64,000 bases of DNA from contig NZ_CP141048.1 of the NCBI RefSeq assembly GCF_034627025.1, positions 1,041,501-1,105,500 of the forward strand. Direction: 5' to 3'. The DNA comes from Microvirga lotononidis (GTDB taxonomy: Bacteria > Pseudomonadota > Alphaproteobacteria > Rhizobiales > Beijerinckiaceae). Positions 45,508 to 53,855 of this stretch are shown here, in pieces; position 1 is the first letter of the stretch; each line of letters begins with the position of its first letter. A program made the position numbers and the translations under genes. Under the pieces are notes generated by a model, which saw only the letters and a program-made list of their open reading frames with translations, was not told the origin of the DNA and ran no database searches.

Positions 45508-45522
45508 TTAATGCGCCGTTAA
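45508..45522. promoter_or_regulatory. CtrA-type box TTAA-N7-TTAA
   Basis: TTAATGCGCCGTTAA at 45508-45522 is an exact match to the CtrA full-site consensus of Alphaproteobacteria. It lies 25 bases after the DUF1192 stop, upstream of the DUF1192 terminator and about 310 bases upstream of DUF1465. This spacing is unusual for a DUF1465 promoter. CtrA control is inference. Confidence 0.5.
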
Positions 45523-45546
45523 GGACGTTCCTTTATTACAGCGGCG

Positions 45547-45753
45547 TTAGCCCTGCCCCAGCTTGAAGAAGGCGCTCGCCGCCGCGCGGGAGTTTTCCTT
45601 CCGGTCCCTCGCCTCCTTGATGCGGGCGATCTCCTGCTCCAGCACTTCGACGCGCTCGTCGAGTTCGTCGATGGAGAGCATCGAGAGATCCTGGCCGATC
45701 TCGTGCCCTTTCATGATCTGGCGCGGTTCATCGGCGAAGGGATCGAGGGCCAT
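45547..45753 (-). CDS. DUF1192 family protein
   Basis: A 68-residue acidic coiled-coil protein: a short LDPFADEP head, then LSMLSIDELDERVEVLEQEI, the DUF1192 hallmark, and a helical tail ending SAAAFFKLGQG-like. The function is unknown. The ATG at 45753 has GAGGAGA upstream. It is divergent from the quinone oxidoreductase gene and lies upstream of DUF1465, an arrangement common in Hyphomicrobiales. Confidence 0.85.
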   Translation of the reverse strand: MALDPFADEPRQIMKGHEIGQDLSMLSIDELDERVEVLEQEIARIKEARDRKENSRAAASAFFKLGQG

Positions 45754-45854
45754 GGCATTCTCCTCTTCAACGGTTGGTCATTCGGTCAATCTGGCATGTA
45801 TTCCTTGCCAACGAAGCCTATATCCCGGGAGATTGTTGACCAAAGGAGGGAAAA

Positions 45855-46853
45855 ATGGGGCAGATCCCGGAGATGATGCGCGCCGTCATTGCCGAGGGAA
45901 GCGGAGGACCGGAGGTTCTCAAGGTGGTCCAGCGCCCCGTTCCCAAGCCCAAGGAGGGCGAAATCCTGGTGCGCGTGAAGGCCGCGGGCGTGAACCGCCC
46001 CGACGTGATCCAGCGCCAGGGCGGCTACCCGCCTCCTCCCGGGGCTCCCGATATCCTCGGGCTCGAAATCGCGGGCGAAGTGGCGGCCACGGGGCCGAAC
46101 GCCGCCCGATTTTCGGTCGGCGAACCCGTCATGGCCCTGGTGCCGGGCGGAGGCTATGCGGACTATGCCGTGGTCCACGAGAGCAATGTCCTTCCTATCC
46201 CCCCGGGCCTCTCGTTCGAGGAGGCGGGCGCCATCCCGGAGACCTTTTTCACCGTCTGGACCAACGTGTTCGACCGGGGCCGCCTGCGATCGGGCGAGAC
46301 GCTCCTGGTCCATGGGGGAACCTCCGGCATCGGCACCACGGCGATCCAGCTTGCCAAGGCGTTCGGCGCCACGGTCATCGCCACGGCCGGCAGCCGGGAC
46401 AAATGCGATGCCTGCCTGCGCCTCGGCGCCGATGTGGCGATCAACTACCGGAACCAGGACTTCGTGACCGCCGCCAAGGAGGCCACGGGCGGCCGGGGCG
46501 TGGACGTGATCCTCGACATGGTCGGTGGCGACTACATTTCGCGCAATTACGAGGCGGCCGCCCAGGATGGCCGGATCGTGCAGATCGCCTTCCTCCAAGG
46601 CCCCAAGGCCGAGGTCGATTTCCGCCGCCTGATGGTCAAGCGCCTCACCCATACGGGTTCGACCCTGCGTCCGCGCTCACCGGCCGAAAAGGCCGACATC
46701 GCCGAGGCTCTCGAGGAGAAGGTCTGGCCGCTCCTGGCGCAGGGGCGGTGCAGGCCGGTCATGGATTCCACCTTCGCCTTCGAGGACGTGGCGAAGGCCC
46801 ATGGCCGCATGGATGGAGGCGAGCATATCGGGAAGATCGTTCTCACCCTTTAA
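45855..46853 (+). CDS. NAD(P)H-quinone oxidoreductase (PIG3/QOR family)
   Basis: A zinc-free medium-chain dehydrogenase that reduces quinones with NADPH. The 332-residue protein has an N-terminal GroES-like domain (VRVKAAGVNRPDVIQRQGGYPPPPG-type start, then LGLEIAGEV). The Rossmann domain holds LVHGGTSGIGTTAIQLAK. The zinc-ligand cysteines of alcohol dehydrogenases are absent. AAAGGAGG precedes the ATG. It is followed by a strong promoter for the TrcR-like gene, so it is probably monocistronic. Confidence 0.9.
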   Translation: MGQIPEMMRAVIAEGSGGPEVLKVVQRPVPKPKEGEILVRVKAAGVNRPDVIQRQGGYPPPPGAPDILGLEIAGEVAATGPNAARFSVGEPVMALVPGGGYADYAVVHESNVLPIPPGLSFEEAGAIPETFFTVWTNVFDRGRLRSGETLLVHGGTSGIGTTAIQLAKAFGATVIATAGSRDKCDACLRLGADVAINYRNQDFVTAAKEATGGRGVDVILDMVGGDYISRNYEAAAQDGRIVQIAFLQGPKAEVDFRRLMVKRLTHTGSTLRPRSPAEKADIAEALEEKVWPLLAQGRCRPVMDSTFAFEDVAKAHGRMDGGEHIGKIVLTL

Positions 46854-46856
46854 AAT

Positions 46857-47005
46857 TTGCAACAGACCGGCACGATCCCTATAATCATCTCGTTTCCCTC
46901 ACATCGTGAGACGAGATGCTCCGGTCCGGACCGGTTCGGAGCGCGAGAGAGTTTTGCCGTGCGGCGCCGACGATCCGGCGCCCGGCCTGAAGGAGGTTCA
47001 CGTAG
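46857..47005 (+). promoter_or_regulatory. sigma70-type promoter and structured leader of the TrcR-like gene
   Basis: TTGCAA (46857-46862) and TATAAT (46880-46885) are separated by 17 bases, a near-perfect housekeeping promoter that begins only 4 bases after the upstream stop. The transcript would have a leader of over 110 bases. It contains ATCTCGT/ACGAGAT arms around CTCAC-ATC-GTGAG (about 46886-46917) and a perfect 14-base palindrome CCGGTCCGGACCGG at 46921-46934. AAGGAGG precedes the ATG. Confidence 0.7.
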
Positions 47006-47725
47006 ATGTCCCAGGGACCGTTGATGCCGAAGGCGACAGCCGTCTGGCTCGTCGAGAATACATCGCTGTCGTTCGACCAGATCGCCGATTTCTGCAAGCT
47101 GCACCCGCTCGAGGTGAAGGGCATCGCGGACGGCGAGGTCGCGGCCGGCATCAAGGGGCTCGACCCGGTGACCACGGGCCAGCTGACCCGCGAAGAGATC
47201 GAGAAGGCCCAGAAGGACCCGAACCATCATCTCCGGCTCGCCGAGTCGCGGGTGAAGCTGCCCGAGCAGAAGCGGGTCAAGAAGGGGCCGCGCTACACCC
47301 CCGTGTCCCGCCGCCATGACCGCCCGAACGCGATCCTCTGGCTCGTGCGCAACCATCCCGAACTGAAGGACGCGCAGATCATGCGTCTGGTGGGCACCAC
47401 CAAGACGACGATCCAGCAGGTCCGCGAGCGCACCCACTGGAACTCGGCCAGCCTCTCGCCCATGGACCCGGTGACGCTGGGTCTGTGCTCGCAGATCGAC
47501 CTCGACTTCGAGGTGCAGCGCGCCGCCAAGGACCGCCCGCATGTCGAGGCCCAGGACCATGGCGGCACCCTGATGCCGGCGGAGGTCTCCACGGCCCCCG
47601 AGCGGGTCGACCCCTTCGCCGACATGAGCCGCCCGAAGCCGGCCCAGGAAGAGAACATCGACGTCAACTCGGTCTTCGCCAAGCTCAAGCAGCTCAAGCG
47701 CGACGAGGACGAAGACGAGGAATAA
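47006..47725 (+). CDS. DUF1013 family protein, TrcR-like cell-cycle transcriptional regulator
   Basis: A 239-residue alphaproteobacteria-specific protein. The N-terminal half (PKATAVWLVENTSLSFDQIA and FCKLHPLEVKGIADGE) reads as a helix-turn-helix; a second one lies at AILWLVRNHPELKDAQIMRLVGTTKTTI. The C terminus is acidic (KRDEDEDEE). Members are annotated as the cell-cycle transcriptional regulator TrcR; I rely on memory for that name. Its own strong promoter and terminator frame it as a monocistronic core gene. Confidence 0.85.
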   Translation: MSQGPLMPKATAVWLVENTSLSFDQIADFCKLHPLEVKGIADGEVAAGIKGLDPVTTGQLTREEIEKAQKDPNHHLRLAESRVKLPEQKRVKKGPRYTPVSRRHDRPNAILWLVRNHPELKDAQIMRLVGTTKTTIQQVRERTHWNSASLSPMDPVTLGLCSQIDLDFEVQRAAKDRPHVEAQDHGGTLMPAEVSTAPERVDPFADMSRPKPAQEENIDVNSVFAKLKQLKRDEDEDEE

Positions 47726-47739
47726 GCTTCCTCAAGCAC

Positions 47740-47768
47740 AAAGGCCCGGATCACTCCGGGCCTTTTTC
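47740..47768 (+). terminator. intrinsic terminator of the TrcR-like gene
   Basis: AAAGGCCCGG (47740-47749), loop of 6, CCGGGCCTTT (47756-47765), then TTCTTTT. A 10-bp stem with a T tract, 15 bases after the stop. It also faces the small gene ending at 47780. Confidence 0.92.
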
Positions 47769-47779
47769 TTTTCGGACGC

Positions 47780-47989
47780 CTATCCTTGCCGTTTCGGCTG
47801 CCTTCGGCGCGGCTTTGCCGGCCTGTTCCGGTTGAGCTCGAAGCTTGCCTTCGCACCGACGGCATCCGTTCGCGCTGCCTTGCGCAGATCCTTGGCCGCG
47901 CGATGGACCAGCGCTTTTTCATCGTCTCCAAGCGCTTGTGCCAGCATGGCTTCGAAACGGCCCTGCTCGTCCTCTTTCTCTTCCGCCAT
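47780..47989 (-). CDS. small hypothetical protein downstream of prpE
   Basis: A 69-residue protein with an acidic N-terminal half (AEEKEDEQGRFEAMLAQALGDDEKALVH) and a very basic C terminus (RPAKPRRRQPKRQG). No family recognised. It looks real: the ATG at 47989 has AGGAGG 8 bases upstream, overlapping the prpE stop region, and it lies 12 bases after prpE. The basic tail could bind nucleic acid or membrane; that is speculation. Confidence 0.6.
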   Translation of the reverse strand: MAEEKEDEQGRFEAMLAQALGDDEKALVHRAAKDLRKAARTDAVGAKASFELNRNRPAKPRRRQPKRQG

Positions 47990-48001
47990 CCGTCAGACCT
48001 C

Positions 48002-49915
48002 CTACCCGGGCAATCCCCTCGCCCGCAGCGCGTCCCCGATCTCGGACAGAATCATGGGATCGTCGATGGTGGCGGGCGTCGACCAAGTGTCGCCGTCGGC
48101 AATCTTCTTCATGGTGCCGCGCAGGATCTTGCCGGAGCGGGTCTTGGGCAGGCGCGCGACGGTGATCGCGAGCTTGAAGGCGGCCACGGGGCCGATCCTG
48201 TCGCGCACCAGGGCCACGAGTTCGGCCTCGATGGTCTCCGGCGGCCGGTCGATGCCCGATTTGAGCACCACGAAGCCGCACGGCACCTCGCCCTTGAGCG
48301 CGTCCTTCACGCCGATCACGGCGCATTCCGCCACCGCCGGATGGGAGGCCAGCACCTCCTCCATGCCGCCTGTGGACAGGCGATGGCCCGCGACGTTGAT
48401 GATGTCGTCGGTCCGGCCCATGACCCAGATATAGCCGTCCTCGTCGAGATAGCCCGCATCCGAGGTGTTGTAGTAGCCGGGATAGACCGAGAGATAGGAT
48501 TCCCGGAACCGCTCGTCCGCCTGCCACAGGGTCGGCAGGGCGCCGGGCGGCAGGGGCAGCTTGATGACGATCGCCCCCATCGTGTTGGGAGCGACGGGCT
48601 TGCCGCCCTCGTCGAGCACTTCGAGGACGTATCCAGGCATCGGCACCGTGGGCGAGCCGTGCTTGACGGGCAGCGCACCCAGGCCCAGGGGGTTGCCCGC
48701 GACGGGCCAGCCGGTCTCCGTCTGCCACCAGTGGTCGATCACCGGCACCTGCAGGATGTCCTCGGCCCATTTGACCGTGTCGGGATCGGCCCGCTCGCCC
48801 GCCAGGAACAGGGCGCGGAACGAGGAGAGGTCGTATTTCCGCAGGAGCTCAGCCTTCGGATCCTCCTTCTTGATGGCGCGGAAGGCCGTGGGCGCGGTGA
48901 ACAGGGTCACGACCCCGTGGTCGGAGATCACCCGCCAATAGGCGCCCGCATCGGGCGTTCCCACCGGCTTGCCCTCGTAGAGAACGGCCGTGCAGCCGTG
49001 CAGCAGCGGCCCGTAGACGATGTAGGAATGGCCGACCACCCAGCCCACGTCGGACGCGGCCCAGAACACCTCGCCGGGCTTCACGCCGAAGAAATGCTCC
49101 ATGGACCATTTGAGCGCGACCATGTGGCCGCCGTTGTCGCGCACCACGCCCTTGGGGATGCCGGTCGTGCCGGAGGTGTAGAGGACGTAGAGCGGATCAG
49201 TGGCCGCCACCGGAACGCATTCCGCCCTGCGGTCCTCGACCTTCGCTTCAGCGACGGCGTCCGCCCAATCCCGGTCGCGGCCCTCAACAAGGGCGCAGGC
49301 GAGCTGCGGCCGCTGGAACACGAGACAGGCCTCCGGCTTGAAGGAGGAGAGCGCGATCGCCTCGTCCAGCAATGGCTTGTAGGGGATGACGCGAGCGCCC
49401 TCGATGCCGCAGGAGGCGGAGAGAATGACCTTCGGCTTCGCGTCGTCGATGCGGGTCGCCAGCTCCTTGGCGGCAAAGCCGCCGAAGACCACCGAATGGA
49501 TCGCCCCGATCCGGGCGCAGGCCAGCATGGCGAAGCTCGTCTCCGGGATCATCGGCATGTAGATGACGACGCGATCTCCCTTCGTGACGCCCATGTCCTG
49601 CAGCACGGCCGCGAGCGTCGCCACCTCGTCCCGCAATTCCGCGTAGGTAATGCTACGCTTCGTCCCGGTGACCGGGCTGTCGTAGATGATCGCCGCCTGG
49701 CCGCCTCGAGTTGCCACGTGGCGGTCGACGGCGTTGTAGCAGGTGTTGCACTCGGCCCCGACGAACCAGCGGCCGTAGATGCCGGCGTCGCGGTCGAACA
49801 CCGTCTCGGCCGGTCTGATCCAATCGATCTCCCGCGCTGCCCGTTCCCAGAAGCCGGCCGGATCGGCCATCCAGCCGGCATAGACCTCATGATAGCGGCT
49901 CTGGGTGGATGGCAT
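48002..49915 (-). CDS. prpE: propionate--CoA ligase (propionyl-CoA synthetase)
   Basis: Activates propionate to propionyl-CoA through an acyl-adenylate. The 637-residue protein of the acetyl-CoA synthetase type has the AMP-binding core YTSGTTGIPKGVVRD, DHWWQTETGWP, the hinge YIWVMGRTDDIINVAGHRLSTG and the adenylation lysine in KTRSGKILRGTM. FHWxxxE-type N-terminal residues (GWMADPAGFWERAAREIDW) match the PrpE subgroup rather than Acs. The ATG at 49915 has AAGGGGG upstream. No methylcitrate or propionyl-CoA carboxylase gene is adjacent. It is divergent from the TauE-like gene. Confidence 0.93.
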   Translation of the reverse strand: MPSTQSRYHEVYAGWMADPAGFWERAAREIDWIRPAETVFDRDAGIYGRWFVGAECNTCYNAVDRHVATRGGQAAIIYDSPVTGTKRSITYAELRDEVATLAAVLQDMGVTKGDRVVIYMPMIPETSFAMLACARIGAIHSVVFGGFAAKELATRIDDAKPKVILSASCGIEGARVIPYKPLLDEAIALSSFKPEACLVFQRPQLACALVEGRDRDWADAVAEAKVEDRRAECVPVAATDPLYVLYTSGTTGIPKGVVRDNGGHMVALKWSMEHFFGVKPGEVFWAASDVGWVVGHSYIVYGPLLHGCTAVLYEGKPVGTPDAGAYWRVISDHGVVTLFTAPTAFRAIKKEDPKAELLRKYDLSSFRALFLAGERADPDTVKWAEDILQVPVIDHWWQTETGWPVAGNPLGLGALPVKHGSPTVPMPGYVLEVLDEGGKPVAPNTMGAIVIKLPLPPGALPTLWQADERFRESYLSVYPGYYNTSDAGYLDEDGYIWVMGRTDDIINVAGHRLSTGGMEEVLASHPAVAECAVIGVKDALKGEVPCGFVVLKSGIDRPPETIEAELVALVRDRIGPVAAFKLAITVARLPKTRSGKILRGTMKKIADGDTWSTPATIDDPMILSEIGDALRARGLPG

Positions 49916-50028
49916 GGCGTTCCCCCTTGCGTTCTCTGCATGAGACTTCAAGCGCCTGCTGTGGTAGCAGGCCTCTAAGCCGTGGTCAGGGGCGACTTTC
50001 GGTGAGTCGACTTTCGGCGAGCGTTGTC

Positions 50029-50787
50029 GTGATTACCGATCCTCTCTTCTATGCCGCCGCCGTTCCTGCAGTGATCCTGCTCGGACTGGCCAAGGGCGGA
50101 TTTTCGGGCCTTGGCGCCCTCTCGCTGCCTCTGATGGCCCTGGTGGTTTCGCCCGTGCAGGCAGCCGCCATCACCTTGCCGATCCTGATCGTGCAGGACG
50201 TGGTGTCGGTCTGGGCCTATCGGCACACCTGGGACCGCCGCAACGTGGTGATCATGCTCCTGGGGGCCATCTCGGGGATTGTGACGGGTTATCTCCTGGC
50301 CGCCCAGGTGTCCGATGCGGCCGTCAAGCTGGCCGTCGGAGTGATATCCGTAGCCTTCGCCGTTCGCCGCATGATCGTGGAGCGCCGCGCAACGCCGCCG
50401 AAGCCTGCTCCGGCCGACGTGCCGCGCGGTATCTTCTGGGGCTGGGTCACGGGTTTCACCAGCATGGTCGCCCACGCGGGCGGGCCGCCCTTCCAGATCT
50501 ACGTCATGCCCCAGCGTCTTCCGCGGGACATCTTCGTCGGCACGGGGGCCATCCTCTTCGCGCTGATCAACTGGATCAAGGTGCCGCCCTATCTGGCGCT
50601 CGGGCAGTTCACGGCCGAGAACATGACGACGGCGGGCGCCCTCTTCCCGGTGGCGATCGCGTCCACCTGGGCCGGCGTCCTGCTCGTGCGGCGCGTCTCG
50701 GGGCAGGCGTTCTATACGGCGGTCTACGTCCTGCTGATCCTCGTCGGCGCCAAGCTCATCTATGACGGCGCGTTGGCGTATCTGTAG
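50029..50787 (+). CDS. sulfite exporter TauE/SafE family (TSUP) permease
   Basis: A 252-residue membrane protein with about eight helices in two halves. The family blocks ILLGLAKGGFSGLGALSLPLMAL near the N terminus and the counterpart WGWVTGFTSMVAHAGGPPFQIYVMP in the second half are both visible. TSUP members move sulfite, sulfonates or other organic anions; which one is unknown here. The start is a GTG at 50029. It has a 113-base divergent gap with prpE and its own terminator. Confidence 0.88.
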   Translation: MITDPLFYAAAVPAVILLGLAKGGFSGLGALSLPLMALVVSPVQAAAITLPILIVQDVVSVWAYRHTWDRRNVVIMLLGAISGIVTGYLLAAQVSDAAVKLAVGVISVAFAVRRMIVERRATPPKPAPADVPRGIFWGWVTGFTSMVAHAGGPPFQIYVMPQRLPRDIFVGTGAILFALINWIKVPPYLALGQFTAENMTTAGALFPVAIASTWAGVLLVRRVSGQAFYTAVYVLLILVGAKLIYDGALAYL

Positions 50788-50797
50788 GACACCCACG

Positions 50798-50835
50798 AAA
50801 AAGCCGCCGCTCCTTGGGGAAGCGACGGCTTCTTC
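50798..50835. terminator. terminator between the TauE-like gene and DUF465
   Basis: AAAAAGCCGCCGCT (about 50799-50812) faces AGCGACGGCTTCTT (about 50821-50834), an 11-bp stem with one C-A mismatch and A/T tracts on both sides. It serves the converging TauE-like (plus) and DUF465 (minus) genes. Confidence 0.75.
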
Positions 50836-50863
50836 GGTTTGGAAATATTGAGGGATTGGGTGG

Positions 50864-51046
50864 CTAGTGCACCACCGATTCGGACGTTCTTAGCCTTGTG
50901 ATCTCGTCCTTGAGCTGAAGCTTCTTCCGCTTGAGCTCTGCCAGCCTCATGTCATCCGCCGACGGTCTGTTGAGGGTATCCTGGATTTCGCGCTCGAGGG
51001 CCCGATGCTTCCGTTCCAGTTCCGTCAGGTGATTCTGCAGCGGCAT
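50864..51046 (-). CDS. DUF465 (YdcH-like) small coiled-coil protein, first copy
   Basis: A 60-residue helical hairpin: HLTELERKHRALEREIQDTL, a short turn, then LAELKRKKLQLKDEITRLR. This is the DUF465 pattern; the function is unknown. The ATG at 51046 has AGGAGG upstream. It is divergent from a second DUF465 gene at 51350, with a dispersed repeat between them. Confidence 0.88.
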   Translation of the reverse strand: MPLQNHLTELERKHRALEREIQDTLNRPSADDMRLAELKRKKLQLKDEITRLRTSESVVH

Positions 51047-51228
51047 GTCAGTTCCTCCTATTCGATCTACTGACGGGGAACATTGTGGCAGACAGAGTGT
51101 GGCGAGTCGAAGGCGAAATTCAAAGATTCGAGAGTAGAAGATGCTCCAGCTATCTTGCTCTCCAAGGGGCCCGAGAGCATACTTCCGCCCCATCGTGGCC
51201 CGGCTGCCGAAACAGCCTGGCATCTAGC

Positions 51229-51334
51229 GCATCGTGCGGAAAAGTGGGCCCGGTTTCCGTAGCCTGCGATGCGCCGCTTAAGGGATTGAGCATCGGATCG
51301 ATCCCAAAAGTGGAATCCACTTTTGGGTCCGAGG
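51229..51334. repeat. double-hairpin dispersed repeat, copy 4
   Basis: The same element as at 17400, 26093 and 29897: GCATCGTGCGGAAAAGTGG, GGTTTCCG, then GCATCGGATC, CCCAAAAGTGG, CCACTTTTGGG. The first hairpin has lost one T in its return arm and the distal end (TCCGAGG) has drifted, so this copy looks older. It occupies the promoter gap between the two divergent DUF465 genes. Confidence 0.9.
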
Positions 51335-51349
51335 TTCTAGGTATTTTCA

Positions 51350-51550
51350 ATGATCGACTTGGCTGAACTGGAAGCGGAATTGGCCCGTCTGAAGCAGGAG
51401 CACCGAGATCTCGACATGGCCATCGACGCCCTGGAGAGCATGGTCGCCGGGGACCAGCTCCAGGTCCAGCGCCTGAAGAAGCGCAAGCTTGCCCTGAAAG
51501 ATCAGATCATCCGGCTCGAAGATCAGCTGACCCCCGACATCATTGCCTGA
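51350..51550 (+). CDS. DUF465 (YdcH-like) small coiled-coil protein, second copy
   Basis: A 66-residue coiled coil: LAELEAELARLKQEHRDLDM, then VQRLKKRKLALKDQIIRLED. The second segment closely parallels the first DUF465 protein (LKRKKLQLKDEITRL), so the two are paralogs. The start is the ATG at 51350, 16 bases after the repeat; the ribosome-binding site is weak. It precedes purE by 94 bases. Confidence 0.85.
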   Translation: MIDLAELEAELARLKQEHRDLDMAIDALESMVAGDQLQVQRLKKRKLALKDQIIRLEDQLTPDIIA

Positions 51551-51644
51551 GAATCATAGTCCTTTTCGGGAACGCCCTTGCCTGCCCGAGACGGCTTCGC
51601 TATTCCCGCTGGACAAGTTAAGGCCCTGAAGCCGGAGCCACACC

Positions 51645-52136
51645 ATGGCGCGTCCCCCTATTGCCATCATCATGGGCAGCCAGTCCGACTGGGCCACCAT
51701 GCGCCACGCGGCCGAGACGCTCGATGCCCTGGGCGTTCCTTATGACACCCGCATCGTCTCCGCGCACCGCACGCCGGACCGGCTCGTGGCCTTCGCCAAG
51801 GGAGCCAGGGCGGAAGGCTTTCAGGTCATCATCGCGGGAGCCGGAGGAGCCGCCCACCTGCCCGGCATGACCGCCGCTATGACCCCCCTGCCCGTCTTCG
51901 GCGTGCCGGTGGAATCGAAGGCTCTCTCCGGCCAGGACAGTCTGCTCTCCATCGTACAGATGCCTGCCGGCATTCCGGTGGGCACGCTCGCGATCGGGCG
52001 CGCGGGCGCGGTGAATGCCGCCCTGCTCGCGGCCGCCGTTCTGGCCCTGCACGATCCCGCCCTCAGCCAGCGCCTCGATGAATGGCGGAAGCGCCAGAGC
52101 GAGAGCGTGGCCGAGCGCCCCTCCAACGAAGGCTGA
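51645..52136 (+). CDS. purE: 5-(carboxyamino)imidazole ribonucleotide mutase
   Basis: Converts N5-CAIR to CAIR in purine synthesis. The 163-residue class I enzyme has the phosphate-binding [32 protein letters not shown] and [11 protein letters not shown] segments. It is 9 bases upstream of purK, the enzyme for the preceding step, so the pair forms one transcription unit. Confidence 0.97.
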   Translation: MARPPIAIIMGSQSDWATMRHAAETLDALGVPYDTRIVSAHRTPDRLVAFAKGARAEGFQVIIAGAGGAAHLPGMTAAMTPLPVFGVPVESKALSGQDSLLSIVQMPAGIPVGTLAIGRAGAVNAALLAAAVLALHDPALSQRLDEWRKRQSESVAERPSNEG

Positions 52137-52145
52137 AAGAAACCC

Positions 52146-53225
52146 ATGATCCGTCCCGGCTGCACCCTCGGCATTCTCGGCGGCGGCCAGCTCGGCCGCA
52201 TGATCGCCATGGCGGCGGCGCAGCTCGGCCTGAAAACCCATATCTACGCGCCGGAGGAGAACAGCCCGGCCTTCGAGGTAGCGACCGAGTACACCATCGC
52301 GGCCTATGAAGACGAGGCGAACCTGGTGCGCTTCGCCAAGGCCGTGGATGTGGTGACCTACGAGTTCGAGAACGTGCCGAGCGAGACGGCCGCGATCCTG
52401 AGCTCCCACGCGCTGCTCGCCCCCAACGCGCAGGCCTTGGCCGTGTCGCAGGACCGGTTTCTCGAAAAGAGCTTCATCGCAGGCCTCGAAATCGCGGTCG
52501 CGCCTTTCGCACCCGTGTCCAGCGAAGCCGAGCTGGCGGAGGCCGTCGAACGCATCGGCCGGCCCGCCGTGCTCAAGACCCGCCGCTTCGGCTACGACGG
52601 CAAGGGACAGGTGAAGATCACGTCCGATACCGATCCCGTCGCGGCCTGGGAGGAGATCGGACGCGCCGCCTCCATCCTGGAGGGCTTCGTGCCCTTCGAG
52701 CGGGAAGTCTCCGTGGTGGCCGCCCGCACCGCTGCGGGCGCGTTCGCGGCCTATGACCTGTGCGCCAACGAGCATCGCAATCACATCCTGGACACCACCC
52801 GGGTGCCGGCCGGGGTCTCGCCGCAAACGGAGGAGCAGGCCTTCCGCATCGCCCGCTCCATTGCGGAAGCCCTGGACTACGTGGGCGTGCTCGCGGTCGA
52901 ACTGTTTCTGGTCACCGAGGACGGCTCCGAGCGCCTCGTGGTGAACGAGATCGCCCCTCGGGTGCACAATTCCGGCCATTGGACGCACGGCGGCGCCACG
53001 ACCTCGCAGTTCGAGCAGCATGTGAGGGCGGTCTGCGGCTGGCCCCTGGGCGACGCCGCCCGCCTCGGCCGGGTCGAGATGAAGAACCTGATCGGGCACG
53101 ATGCGGATGCCTGGGAGGAAATCCTGGCCGAGCCGGGAGCACATCTGCACCTCTACGGCAAGACCGAAGCCCGCGCGGGCCGCAAGATGGGACACGTCAC
53201 CCGGGTAGTCCCGGAACGGGGCTGA
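52146..53225 (+). CDS. purK: 5-(carboxyamino)imidazole ribonucleotide synthase
   Basis: An ATP-grasp enzyme that carboxylates AIR with bicarbonate to N5-CAIR. The 359-residue protein has the N-terminal LGILGGGQLGRMIAMAA, the ATP-grasp loop KTRRFGYDGKGQ, VPFEREVSVVAAR, and the metal-binding NEIAPRVHNSGHWT. AAAGAAACCC precedes the ATG. It follows purE by 9 bases. Confidence 0.97.
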   Translation: MIRPGCTLGILGGGQLGRMIAMAAAQLGLKTHIYAPEENSPAFEVATEYTIAAYEDEANLVRFAKAVDVVTYEFENVPSETAAILSSHALLAPNAQALAVSQDRFLEKSFIAGLEIAVAPFAPVSSEAELAEAVERIGRPAVLKTRRFGYDGKGQVKITSDTDPVAAWEEIGRAASILEGFVPFEREVSVVAARTAAGAFAAYDLCANEHRNHILDTTRVPAGVSPQTEEQAFRIARSIAEALDYVGVLAVELFLVTEDGSERLVVNEIAPRVHNSGHWTHGGATTSQFEQHVRAVCGWPLGDAARLGRVEMKNLIGHDADAWEEILAEPGAHLHLYGKTEARAGRKMGHVTRVVPERG

Positions 53226-53394
53226 ACCTTTCCGGATCGGGGCCGTTGAACTCCTGGGCCGGCGCTTTTCTTGAGAAGCAACCCTGGACAGGCAAGGCTT
53301 CTTCTGGTATCGACGCCGACCAGATAGAGGTGCGCATGACGCGCCTCATTGTTTTTTTGTCACAATCGAAACGGTTCAAAAACGAGGAATTCGC

Positions 53395-53625
53395 GTGCAG
53401 GTTCTTGTCCGGGATAACAACGTCGATCAGGCGCTCCGCGCTCTCAAGAAGAAGATGCAGCGTGAGGGCATCTTCCGCGAGATGAAGCTCCGCGGTCACT
53501 ACGAGAAGCCGTCTGAGAAGAAGGCCCGCGAGAAGGCTGAGGCCGTTCGCCGCGCTCGCAAGCTGATCCGCAAGCGCATGCAGCGCGAAGGCCTGCTGCC
53601 TTCGAAGCCCCGTCCGACCCGCTAA
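53395..53625 (+). CDS. rpsU: 30S ribosomal protein bS21
   Basis: A 76-residue, very basic small-subunit protein that helps mRNA anti-SD interaction: [23 protein letters not shown] and a Lys/Arg-rich C terminus. The start is a GTG at 53395 with GAGGAA upstream. Its own terminator follows. The AT-rich stretch 53350-53390 (TTGTTTTTTTGTCACAATCG) probably holds its promoter. Confidence 0.95.
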   Translation: MQVLVRDNNVDQALRALKKKMQREGIFREMKLRGHYEKPSEKKAREKAEAVRRARKLIRKRMQREGLLPSKPRPTR

Positions 53626-53671
53626 GCTCTCCGAGCAGGTCTGAAAAGGCCTAGCCGATCGGTTGTGAACC

Positions 53672-53703
53672 AGCGCCCTTCGCGAAAGCGGGGCGCTGTT
53701 TGC
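53672..53703 (+). terminator. intrinsic terminator of rpsU
   Basis: CAGCGCCC (53672-53679) pairs with GGGCGCTG (53692-53699). Inside, CGC-GAAA-GCG adds a GNRA-capped stem. TTTGC follows. It lies about 47 bases after the rpsU stop. Confidence 0.82.
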
Positions 53704-53855
53704 ATGTCTGGGGTACGTCTTTCCAGAGCAGTAGCGAACTAAGTTGCAATTCCTATTGCGTTGTGGCCTTTTTGATGCCTTGTTTCGCGGCTGTTAAGGA
53801 TTTCCCGCCAGAGTGCCGCTTCCTGGTACTGTGAGTAAATAAGCTGGAGACGAAC

